Origin: Mesoflavibacter sp.
GTDB taxonomy: Bacteria; Pseudomonadota; Alphaproteobacteria; UBA8366; Aestuariispiraceae
DNA: 64,000 nt
Assembly (NCBI GenBank): GCA_017792345.1
Contig: CP051228.1
Location: 2,108,001 to 2,172,000, forward strand
Reading direction: 5' to 3'
The notes under the pieces are model-generated. The model was given only the letters and a program-made list of their open reading frames with translations, was not told the DNA's origin and did not search any database. Below, piece by piece: positions 18,183 through 25,100 of this stretch (within the stretch, counting starts at the first letter, position 1; each line of letters begins with the position of its first letter). Made by a program: the position numbers and the translations under genes.

Positions 18183-19625
18183 TCAAGCCGCCCCTTTGAT
18201 TTCATCATATGCGTTCAAGGCCCGCTCCCGTGCGCGGCGATGATCGACGATCGGTTTTGGATAGGTCCGCCCCAATGTGATCCCGGCGTCTTCCAGGACA
18301 CCGTTCGGCGCGGTCCAGGGTTCGTTCAGATGCTTGTCGGGCAGGGCGGCGATTTCCGGGATCCAACGGCGGATATAGGCGCCCTTCGGGTCGAACTTTT
18401 CGCCCTGACCGATTGGATTGAAAATTCGGAAATAGGGCGCCGCATCCGCGCCGCAGCCCGCGACCCATTGCCAGTTCGCGACATTGTTGGCCAGATCGGC
18501 GTCGACCAGCGTGTCCCGGAACCAGGGTTCGCCGCACCGCCAGTCGATCATCAGATGCTTGATCAGGAAGGATGCGGCGACCATGCGGACGCGGTTATGC
18601 ATGAATCCGGTATGCCACAGCTCACGCATGCCGGCGTCGACCAGGGGATAGCCCGTACGGCCCTTCTGCCACGCCTTCAGGGCACTGTCGTCGTCGTGCC
18701 AGGGAAAGTCGTCGAACTTGCCGTTGTAATTCTCCGACGGCAGGCGCGGATTGTTGAACAGAAGATTGTGGTTGAAGTCCCGCCAACCGATCTCGCGCAG
18801 GAAGGACCAGATGCCCGATTCCGACGCGGCACCCCGGCGGCGCGCGGTGTCCCGGGCGATGTGCCAGATTTCTCGGGGGCTGATCTCCCCGAAAGCCAGG
18901 TGCGGGCTGAGCCGCGACGTGCCGTCCAGATCGGGGCGGTTCCGGCGGTCGCCATAGCCGCTGACGCCGTCATCCAGAAAATCGGCGAGCCTCGCCCGCG
19001 CGCCCGCTTCACCCGGCTGCCAGCTTTCCCGAAGGCCGCCGGCCCAATCGGGTTTCGTCGGCAACAGCGCCCAATTTTCCAGGGCCTCACCGTCGGCGGC
19101 CAGACCCGGAATCACGGTCGGGGCAGGGACGGGCGCGGGCGGGTCGCCCCGCGCGCAGGATGCCTTCCAGAATGGCGTGAAGACGCCATAAGGCCCGCCG
19201 GTCTTGGTTTTGACCTCCCATGGTTCGTTCAGCAGCGTGCCGTTGAAGCTGTCGACAGTGACCCCATCCTCTGTCAGGGCGGATTTCAACGCCGTGTCCC
19301 GCGCGACGGCCGCCGGTTCGTAGCAGCGGTTCCAGTATACGGCCTCGATCTCGAGGCTGTCGCAGAGGGCGGGGATGATGTCCGCCGGGTCGCCGGATTT
19401 CAGAATCAACGCGCCGCCCCGATCCGCGATATCGTCGGCCAGGGCAGCCAAGCTGTGATGCAGCCACCAGGCCGAAGCCCCGCCGACGGGCAGCGCCCCT
19501 TCGGACACGTCATCCCGCACGAACACACAGGCGACCGGGCCGCCGCGACGGATCGCGGCATCCAATGCGGGATTGTCTGAAAGGCGAAGGTCCTTGCGAA
19601 ACCAAACGAGACTGGGGCCGGTCAT
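18183..19625 (-). CDS. phrB: Deoxyribodipyrimidine photolyase (class I CPD type)
   Basis: The product has 480 residues from ATG 19625, which has GGGAG just upstream. The N-terminal antenna domain opens with SLVWFRKDLRLSDNPAL. The FAD-binding C-terminal domain carries the strongly conserved segments LREIGWRDFNHN, GRTGYPLVDAGMRELWHTG, HNRVRMVAASFLIKHL and ANNVANWQWVAGCGADAAPYFRIFNP. It repairs cyclobutane pyrimidine dimers with light. It is the first gene of the six-gene leftward operon and has an ECF-like promoter 61 bases upstream. With the FeS photolyase at 10096 the organism appears to cover both main UV lesions. Confidence 0.95.
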   Translation of the reverse strand: MTGPSLVWFRKDLRLSDNPALDAAIRRGGPVACVFVRDDVSEGALPVGGASAWWLHHSLAALADDIADRGGALILKSGDPADIIPALCDSLEIEAVYWNRCYEPAAVARDTALKSALTEDGVTVDSFNGTLLNEPWEVKTKTGGPYGVFTPFWKASCARGDPPAPVPAPTVIPGLAADGEALENWALLPTKPDWAGGLRESWQPGEAGARARLADFLDDGVSGYGDRRNRPDLDGTSRLSPHLAFGEISPREIWHIARDTARRRGAASESGIWSFLREIGWRDFNHNLLFNNPRLPSENYNGKFDDFPWHDDDSALKAWQKGRTGYPLVDAGMRELWHTGFMHNRVRMVAASFLIKHLMIDWRCGEPWFRDTLVDADLANNVANWQWVAGCGADAAPYFRIFNPIGQGEKFDPKGAYIRRWIPEIAALPDKHLNEPWTAPNGVLEDAGITLGRTYPKPIVDHRRARERALNAYDEIKGAA

Positions 19626-19685
19626 GAACGCTCCCAAAGGGGTCGGCGAAACGGATCGCCGGACAATTTATCGCGGCGTGTAAAA

Positions 19686-19715
19686 CGATACGCGATACCG
19701 GTTCCGTTTGGATTA
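19686..19715 (-). promoter_or_regulatory. ECF-sigma-like promoter for the photolyase / CFA operon
   Basis: On the minus strand: TAATCC (19715-19710), 17 bases, CGTATCG (19692-19686). It differs from the other two copies by one base in the -35 and one base in spacing. The predicted transcript start is near 19680, giving a 5' leader of about 55 bases before the photolyase ATG. It lies back to back with the promoter at 19749-19777. Confidence 0.55.
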
Positions 19716-19748
19716 CGCCCCGGGGTCAAATTTTTTTGCCTTCCGAAA

Positions 19749-19777
19749 TGATCCGACCGCCGGTGGCAGGCGTATCG
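19749..19777 (+). promoter_or_regulatory. ECF-sigma-like promoter driving a candidate small RNA
   Basis: TGATCC (19749-19754), a 16-base spacer, CGTATCG (19771-19777). The -35, spacing and -10 are identical to the copy at 9366-9394, and the base after TGATCC is also G-A in both. It points right, but the only gene in that direction (pdeM) is on the other strand, so it has no protein gene to serve. Confidence 0.6.
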
Positions 19778-19782
19778 ACTAT

Positions 19783-19883
19783 GCATTCCGGGACCGCCGG
19801 AATGTCGACGGTAGACCCCTCCCCCCACATCTACCGATGGCACGGATGGGCCGGAGCACTTCGCTTCGGCCCATTTCGTTTTT
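19783..19883 (+). ncRNA. Candidate stress-induced small RNA (about 100 nt)
   Basis: The stretch begins about 6 bases after a -10-like CGTATCG and ends in an intrinsic terminator, with no credible reading frame. It folds into three hairpins. Hairpin 1: CATTCCGG (19784-19791) with CCGGAATG (19797-19804), loop of 5. Hairpin 2: CGGTAGA (19809-19815) with TCTACCG (19830-19836), displaying the 14-base loop CCCCTCCCCCCACA. Hairpin 3 is the terminator stem. The C-rich loop is complementary to purine-rich Shine-Dalgarno sequences, as in the CUCC-loop sRNAs known from alphaproteobacteria. Target identity is not known. All pairings were read directly from the sequence; transcription is inferred. Confidence 0.6.
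19846..19883 (+). terminator. Intrinsic terminator of the candidate small RNA
   Basis: ATGGGCCGGAGC (19846-19857) pairs with GCTTCGGCCCAT (19863-19874) over 12 bp with one G-T wobble and a 5-base loop, followed by TTCGTTTTT. The T-tract exists only in the rightward direction, so it does not serve the leftward pdeM gene 13 bases further on. Confidence 0.85.
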
Positions 19884-19895
19884 GCTGGATTCGTA

Positions 19896-20585
19896 TCAGG
19901 CGGCTTTCCTCAATCGAGATCGCGGTACGCGCAGGACACCCTGGCGCAGCGCCAGATGGACGGTGAAGCCTTTCGGGAACAGGCCGGAAATCGCCGTGTC
20001 CCACACACTGAGCCCACCCGTATAGGCGCCGAAAGCGGGCAGGATCAGGCGTCGGGAATCCTCCACGAAGCACCGGGCGGACAGGCGTCGGGCGCGGGTT
20101 TCGATAGCGGCCTTGGGATGGAAATGCCCGGAGATTTCGCCTGCCCCGGCCTGGGGTGACGCTTCGTGCCGGAAGACCAGCGGACCGTCGACCACTTCCT
20201 CCAGCACGATACCGCCCAGATCGGCGGGTGGGGCGGGGTCGTGGTTGCCGGCGATCCAGACCCAATCGCACTGCCGAGTCAGGCCGACCAACTGGTCGCG
20301 GTCCTGGGGCGTCAGCCGCGCGGCAGCCCGGATGTCATGAAAACTGTCGCCCAGGCAGATAACGCGTTTCGGCCGGGTCGCCGCCATCGCCTGCCGGAGG
20401 GCCGTCAGGGTCGCGCGGCTGTCATAGGGGGGCAGCATCTGGCCCGTCGCCGAGGCGAAGGCGGACCCTTTCTCCAGATGCAGATCGGCGACGATCAACG
20501 TCTCGCGATCCGGCCAGTACAGCGCGCCGTCGGACCGCGCATGCAGCATCGCGCCGTTCAGGGGAAAGGGACTATCCAAGGACAT
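19896..20585 (-). CDS. pdeM: Ligase-associated DNA damage response endonuclease PdeM
   Basis: A 229-residue calcineurin-like metallophosphoesterase. Metal-binding motifs are in order: LIVADLHLEKGSAFA (D-x-H), ICLGDSFHDIRA (GD), VWIAGNHDPAP (GNHD) and ISGHFHPKA (GHxH). This set defines the PdeM family that is encoded with a ligase, an exonuclease and an Lhr-type helicase in a DNA repair cassette. It starts 7 bases after the helicase stop, so the two form an operon. The usual ligase and exonuclease partners are not in the window; the next leftward unit is the candidate small RNA and the photolyase operon. Confidence 0.9.
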   Translation of the reverse strand: MSLDSPFPLNGAMLHARSDGALYWPDRETLIVADLHLEKGSAFASATGQMLPPYDSRATLTALRQAMAATRPKRVICLGDSFHDIRAAARLTPQDRDQLVGLTRQCDWVWIAGNHDPAPPADLGGIVLEEVVDGPLVFRHEASPQAGAGEISGHFHPKAAIETRARRLSARCFVEDSRRLILPAFGAYTGGLSVWDTAISGLFPKGFTVHLALRQGVLRVPRSRLRKAA

Positions 20586-20591
20586 GAGGAT

Positions 20592-23039
20592 TTATAGCGG
20601 GAGTCCGCCCTGAGGGTCCATATGCATCGCCTCGTCGATCAGTTCCTGCGCCAACTCGTCGAACAACTGGTCCTCCGCGTCGCCATAGACGGCCTCCTTC
20701 CCGACCTCCAGCAGGATCGGGACGGCCAGGGGCGATACCCGGTCCAGGCGGCGGTGGCGGATGCCCTGTTTCGCGCGGCGCAGAAACTCAGCCAGGCGTT
20801 CGACATCGATCATCCCGGTGCGCGCATCCGCCCGGGTCGCGCGCAGCAGCACATGGTTCGGCTCGTGACGGCGCAGCACGTCGTAAATCAGGTCGGAATT
20901 GAAGGTGACTTGCCTGCCGGTCTTCTCCTGACCCGGCTGGCGGCGCTCGATCAGCCCGGCAATCACGGCGACATTGCGGAAGGTTCGACGCATCAGGGAG
21001 CTTTCTTCCATCCACGCCTCCAGGTCGTCACCCAGCATGTCCTCGTCGAACAGGGATTCCATGTCCTTCGCCGGATGCAGGCTCCAAACCGCGATCACAT
21101 AATCGCTGGCGACGAATCCCAGGGGCGCCAGTCCCATCCGCTCCATCCGCCGGGTCAGCAGCATGCCCAGGGTCTGATGCGCATTGCGGCCCGCGAAACT
21201 GTAGGCGACCAGATATTCCTTGCCGCCGCGCGGGAAGGTTTCGACCAGCAATCCGTCCGGTCCGGGCAGGACCGAGCGCCATTGCTGCAGGCGCAGCCAT
21301 TCATGCACCTGATCCGGCAGCCCTTGCCAGGAGGCCGGGTCTGACAAGGCTTCGCGCACCCGCTCCGACAGATGCGTCGTGAACGGCATGCGCCCGCCCA
21401 TATAGGACGGGACTTTCGGGTCGCCGCCGCGCGCCGGCGTCACCTCGACGGCCGTCTGCTTGATCCCCTCGTAACGCAGCAAGCGGCCGGCGAAGACGAA
21501 TGTGTCGCCCGGCTCCATCATGGTGACGAAGTATTCCTCGATCTCGCCGAGCGTCCCGCCGCCGCCGCGCATCCGCACCTTGAGGGTCACCGCCTCAACA
21601 ATGGTGCCGATATTCATCCGGTGGCGATGGGCCAGCTTGGGATTGGCGACCTCATAGGTGCCCGCCGCTGTGTGAAACAGCTTCTTCCAGCGGTCGTAAC
21701 TCTGCAGGGCATAGCCCCCATCCGCCACGAACCGCAGGACATCGTCGAAGGTCGCGCGGTCTAGATTGCGATAGGGTTCGGCCCGGACGATCTCCGCATG
21801 GATCTCGTCGGGGCGAAGCGGCGCCGCGCAGGCCAGCGACATGATATGTTGCGCCAGGACGTCCAGCCCGCCGTCGCGCGGCGGATCGCCGTCCAATGTG
21901 CCCTGGTCGACCCCATCGATGGCGCAGCGGCATTCCAGCACCTCGAACCGGTTGCAGGGCACCAGAAGCGCGCGGCTGGGCACGTCCAGCCGGTGACCGG
22001 CCCGGCCAATCCGCTGAATCAGGCGGGACACACCTTTGGGCGGGCCGACCTGGACCACCAGATCGACCGCCGCCCAGTCGATGCCCAGATCCAGGGATGA
22101 GGTCGCGACCACGGCGCGCAGGCTGCCGGCGGCCATCGCCGCCTCGACCTTGCGCCGCTGTTCCCTGGCCAGCGACCCGTGATGCAGGGCGATGGGCAGT
22201 GCGTCTTCATTCGCGTGCCACAGCGCCTGGAACAGCAATTCCGCCTGCGCCCGCGTGTTGACGAAGACGATCGCCGTGCCGGTTTTCTTTATTTCCTCGT
22301 AGATTTCCGGGACGGCATGCAGCCCGTAATGACCGGACCAGGGCAGGCGTTCCTTGGTGTCCAGAATGCGGATATCGGCCCGTTTGGCGCCGCCCCCCTT
22401 TATCACCGGCACGCTGTCCGGATCGGCATCGGGCGCGATATAGGCGCGCAGAGCCTCCGGCCAGGCGACCGTGGCGGACAGGCCGATCCGCTTCACCCCC
22501 GGCGCGATGGCCGACAGGCGGGCGAGGCACAGGGAGAGATGATCGCCGCGTTTGGTCCCGACCAGGGCGTGGGTCTCGTCGACGACGATCCGTTTCAGGG
22601 AGGCGAAGAAGTCGAAACTGTCCGGTGACGCGATCAGCAGGGCGAGAGATTCCGGTGTCGTCAGCAGGATTTGCGGCGGGGCTTCTCGCTGGCGCTTGCG
22701 CCGGTTGGCCGGCGTGTCGCCGGTCCGTGTCTCAATGCGGATATCCAGCCCCATCTCCTCGACCGGCAGGGTCAGATTGCGCTGAATGTCGACCGCCAGC
22801 GCCTTCAGGGGGGAGATGTAGATGGTATGGATGCCTTCGGTCGGATTCTCGGCCAGATCGATCAGGCTGGGCAGGAACCCGGCCAGGGTCTTCCCGCCGC
22901 CGGTCGGTGCGATCAGCAGCGCATGGTCGCCGCGCCGGTCGGCCGCCAGCATATCCATCTGGTGCGGATGCGGCGCCCAGCCGCGGCTGGCGAACCAGTC
23001 GGCGAAGCGGGCGGGAATGGGTGCGGGAAGGTCGTTCAT
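20592..23039 (-). CDS. Ligase-associated DEXH-box helicase (Lhr family)
   Basis: The product is 815 residues from ATG 23039; a longer open frame to 23165 adds 42 residues unlike the family. Walker A is LIAPTGGGKTLAGFLPSL, the DEXH box is RIVVDETHALVGTKRGDH, motif III is IGLSATVAWPEA, and motif VI is GVSRLIQRIGRAGHRLD. A winged-helix region and the long Lhr C-terminal domain follow (EEYFVTMMEPGDTFVFAGRLLRYEG). It is predicted to be a 3'-5' ATP-dependent helicase or translocase in DNA repair, acting with PdeM encoded next to it. An inverted repeat GTTCTT-N13-AAGAAC (23120-23144) lies upstream. Confidence 0.92.
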   Translation of the reverse strand: MNDLPAPIPARFADWFASRGWAPHPHQMDMLAADRRGDHALLIAPTGGGKTLAGFLPSLIDLAENPTEGIHTIYISPLKALAVDIQRNLTLPVEEMGLDIRIETRTGDTPANRRKRQREAPPQILLTTPESLALLIASPDSFDFFASLKRIVVDETHALVGTKRGDHLSLCLARLSAIAPGVKRIGLSATVAWPEALRAYIAPDADPDSVPVIKGGGAKRADIRILDTKERLPWSGHYGLHAVPEIYEEIKKTGTAIVFVNTRAQAELLFQALWHANEDALPIALHHGSLAREQRRKVEAAMAAGSLRAVVATSSLDLGIDWAAVDLVVQVGPPKGVSRLIQRIGRAGHRLDVPSRALLVPCNRFEVLECRCAIDGVDQGTLDGDPPRDGGLDVLAQHIMSLACAAPLRPDEIHAEIVRAEPYRNLDRATFDDVLRFVADGGYALQSYDRWKKLFHTAAGTYEVANPKLAHRHRMNIGTIVEAVTLKVRMRGGGGTLGEIEEYFVTMMEPGDTFVFAGRLLRYEGIKQTAVEVTPARGGDPKVPSYMGGRMPFTTHLSERVREALSDPASWQGLPDQVHEWLRLQQWRSVLPGPDGLLVETFPRGGKEYLVAYSFAGRNAHQTLGMLLTRRMERMGLAPLGFVASDYVIAVWSLHPAKDMESLFDEDMLGDDLEAWMEESSLMRRTFRNVAVIAGLIERRQPGQEKTGRQVTFNSDLIYDVLRRHEPNHVLLRATRADARTGMIDVERLAEFLRRAKQGIRHRRLDRVSPLAVPILLEVGKEAVYGDAEDQLFDELAQELIDEAMHMDPQGGLPL

Positions 23040-23258
23040 GGTCCGGCAGAGTATAGCGCCGCCGCCGGTCCCGGCGAGACCGGACATCGGCCGTTGCGTT
23101 GTTTCGGCTGTGAAACGAAGTTCTTGCGGGAGTTTAGGAAGAACCCTTAAGGGCCTAACCAACAAATAAAAATCGAGTTGGTGACAAGCGAATCCGAATC
23201 GCTGTACCTCCGATTTACAGCCCGGGTCTTCTGGCGAACCTGCCCGGGTGGAGGAACC

Positions 23259-23525
23259 ATGATTTGTGATCTAGAAACCACCGGGACCCCCCGTGTGAAT
23301 TTTGCCGAGGAGCAAAAGCGCAAGGTGATGACCTTGTTCCTGGATGCGTGGGACGAAGCCTGCGCCCAGGGCATCCCAAGCGAGCTCCTGTCCGAGGTCT
23401 GTCTCTACCTGGCACTGACGGATCTTGTGGAAGACCATGGCGAAGACGATGTCGCGGACATCATCGAAACCCTGCCCTACCGCATCCGGACCGGCGAGTT
23501 CACGATGGAGGAAGAGCGGCACTGA
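23259..23525 (+). CDS. Small conserved-looking acidic protein of unknown function
   Basis: The product has 88 residues from ATG 23259, preceded by a strong GGAGGAA; the longer frame starting at 23178 crosses this ribosome-binding site. The protein is acidic and helical (EEQKRKVMTLFLDAWDEAC, VCLYLALTDLVEDHGEDDV, IETLPYRIRTGEFTMEEE), with no signal peptide or membrane segment and two Cys. I do not recognise a named family. It stands alone, divergent from the helicase gene and convergent with the HIT gene. The good start signal and amphipathic helices argue that it is real. Confidence 0.65.
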   Translation: MICDLETTGTPRVNFAEEQKRKVMTLFLDAWDEACAQGIPSELLSEVCLYLALTDLVEDHGEDDVADIIETLPYRIRTGEFTMEEERH

Positions 23526-23656
23526 CCTGGATGCCCCGTCCTGATGGCACGAACCGGCTGGCACCGGTTCGGGCGATACCGGTACGGGCGGCGGGCCAGC
23601 GGTTGCGGGGCCAGCGGTTGCGGGGAAGGAGAATGCGATGCGGCGCCTGGCTTCGG

Positions 23657-24079
23657 TCAGGGCAGGCAGGCGCGTATCCGTTTCACCGTGTCCGCCAGCG
23701 CGTCTTCCGAATACGGAACCGGCTTGCCCACACCCCAGATCGGCCCGGGCCATGCCGCGTCGTCGCGATAGCGCATGACGACATGAACGTGAAGCTGCGG
23801 CACCATATTGCCCAGCGCCGCGACATTCGTCTTGTCCGCGCCGAACTCTTCCTTCAGCCGCCGGGACAAATGTGCGATTTCGTCGCTCAGGACGACACGG
23901 TCCGTCGCGTCCAGATCGTGCCATTCGGTCAGGTCCGTGTGGCGCGGCACCAGGATAACCCAGGGAAAGCGCGAATCCTTGGACAGCAGCACCCGGCATA
24001 ACGGGGTGTCGCCGACGGTCTCGCAATCGGCAGCCAGTTGCGGATGCAGGGTAAAGGTCTTGGCGGTTTCGTCCGTCAT
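23657..24079 (-). CDS. HIT-family protein
   Basis: A 140-residue member of the histidine triad superfamily. The triad motif is QLHVHVVMRY near residue 95-104, preceded by NMVP; note that it lacks the usual third His of H-x-H-x-H-x-x, so it fits the HIT variants with a shortened triad. FPWVILVPRHTDLTEWHDL is the family's N-terminal signature. Such proteins hydrolyse nucleotide phosphoramidates or dinucleotides. AAGGAG precedes the ATG, which also overlaps the stop of psuG (ATGA). Coupling to psuG suggests a nucleotide salvage or damage-clearing role, by inference only. Confidence 0.88.
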   Translation of the reverse strand: MTDETAKTFTLHPQLAADCETVGDTPLCRVLLSKDSRFPWVILVPRHTDLTEWHDLDATDRVVLSDEIAHLSRRLKEEFGADKTNVAALGNMVPQLHVHVVMRYRDDAAWPGPIWGVGKPVPYSEDALADTVKRIRACLP

Positions 24080-24993
24080 GAAACTCCTTCCGCCAGGGCG
24101 ACGGCGATCTCGCCGCCGACCCGGGCATTGTCGATCAGCAGGGCCTTGTTCGCGGTGAGACTGCGCCCGCCGGAAACACTCGCGATATGCCGCAGCAGAT
24201 AGGGCGTCACCTCTTTCCCTGCAATGCCGTCCTGTTCCGCGGCGGCCAATGCGGCGTCGACCCAGGTCGCGACCTCGCCCGCCGGGATCGCCGCCTCTTC
24301 GGGCACCGGATTGCAGACCAGAAGCCCGCCCAGCCCCAGCGCCCAATGCGCCCGCGCGACCCGGGCGGCGGCCTGCGGCCCGTCCAGCGCGGCATCGACC
24401 GGCAGGCCGCTGTCACGACAGTGAAAGGCGGGAAGGCGGTCGGTGCGATAACCCAGAACCGGAACGCCCTGGGTTTCTAGAACCTCCATCGTGCGGGGCA
24501 GATCCAGAATGCTCTTCGCCCCGGAGGACACGGTCAGGACCGGCGTCCGGGCCAGTTCCAGGAGATCCGCCGAAACATCCATGGAGATTTCCGCCCCTCT
24601 ATGCACCCCGCCGATCCCACCCGTCGCGAAAACGCGGATTCCGGCGGCATGGGCGCAGATCATCGTGGCGGAAACCGTGGTCGCCCCCGTGCCGTTCAGT
24701 GTCAGGCAGGCGGCAAGGTCCCGGCGGCTCAATTTGGCGACCGCCGCATCCGGATCGGCCAGCTTTGCGCGGTCCTCCTCGCTCAGTCCGATCCGGATGC
24801 GGCCGTCCAGAACGGCGATGGTCGCCGGAACGGCCCCGGCCTGCCGGACAGCGTCTTCCATCGCCGCCGCGGCCTCCAGATTGTCGGGATGCGGCAGGCC
24901 GTGGGCGATCACGGTGGATTCCAGTGCCACAACGGGTGCCCCGTCGCGCAGGGCATTCCGGACCGGGCCGGACAGGCTGATGAGGTCTCGCAT
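24076..24993 (-). CDS. psuG: Pseudouridine-5'-phosphate glycosidase
   Basis: A 305-residue protein, the normal length of PsuG. Recognisable family segments are VALESTVIAHGLPHPDN, LDGRIRIGLSEED, LSRRDLAACLTLNGTGATTVSATM, FATGGIGGVHRGAEISMDVSADL and GAKSILDLPRTMEVLET. PsuG splits pseudouridine 5'-phosphate to uracil and ribose 5-phosphate, part of breakdown of modified RNA nucleosides. The usual partner kinase PsuK (PfkB fold) is absent from both sides; a HIT-family protein is coupled instead. A kinase may lie elsewhere or pseudouridylate may arise directly from RNA decay. Confidence 0.93.
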   Translation of the reverse strand: MRDLISLSGPVRNALRDGAPVVALESTVIAHGLPHPDNLEAAAAMEDAVRQAGAVPATIAVLDGRIRIGLSEEDRAKLADPDAAVAKLSRRDLAACLTLNGTGATTVSATMICAHAAGIRVFATGGIGGVHRGAEISMDVSADLLELARTPVLTVSSGAKSILDLPRTMEVLETQGVPVLGYRTDRLPAFHCRDSGLPVDAALDGPQAAARVARAHWALGLGGLLVCNPVPEEAAIPAGEVATWVDAALAAAEQDGIAGKEVTPYLLRHIASVSGGRSLTANKALLIDNARVGGEIAVALAEGVS

Positions 24994-25100
24994 GGCGGCA
25001 TGCTGTCAGGTGCCGGGCCGGGCGGCAAGCGGCCCGAAATCGACAATCGGCGGCGGCGATTGGATCGACTTTCGCGCGCGTCCGCGATACATCGGCAGGC

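Noticed and set aside
17571-19580. A 669-codon plus-strand open frame
   Set aside because: Antisense to the FAD oxidoreductase and photolyase genes, which have intact motifs and start signals.
19736-19966. Possible 76-codon protein covering the sRNA region
   Set aside because: No ribosome-binding site; it runs into pdeM antisense and ignores the terminator at 19846-19883.
23120-23144. LexA box upstream of the Lhr helicase gene
   Set aside because: The alphaproteobacterial LexA site is a direct GTTC-N7-GTTC repeat; this is an inverted GTTCTT-N13-AAGAAC and does not fit.
23593-23622. CRISPR-like repeats
   Set aside because: Only two 15-base units without a spacer; no array and no cas genes.
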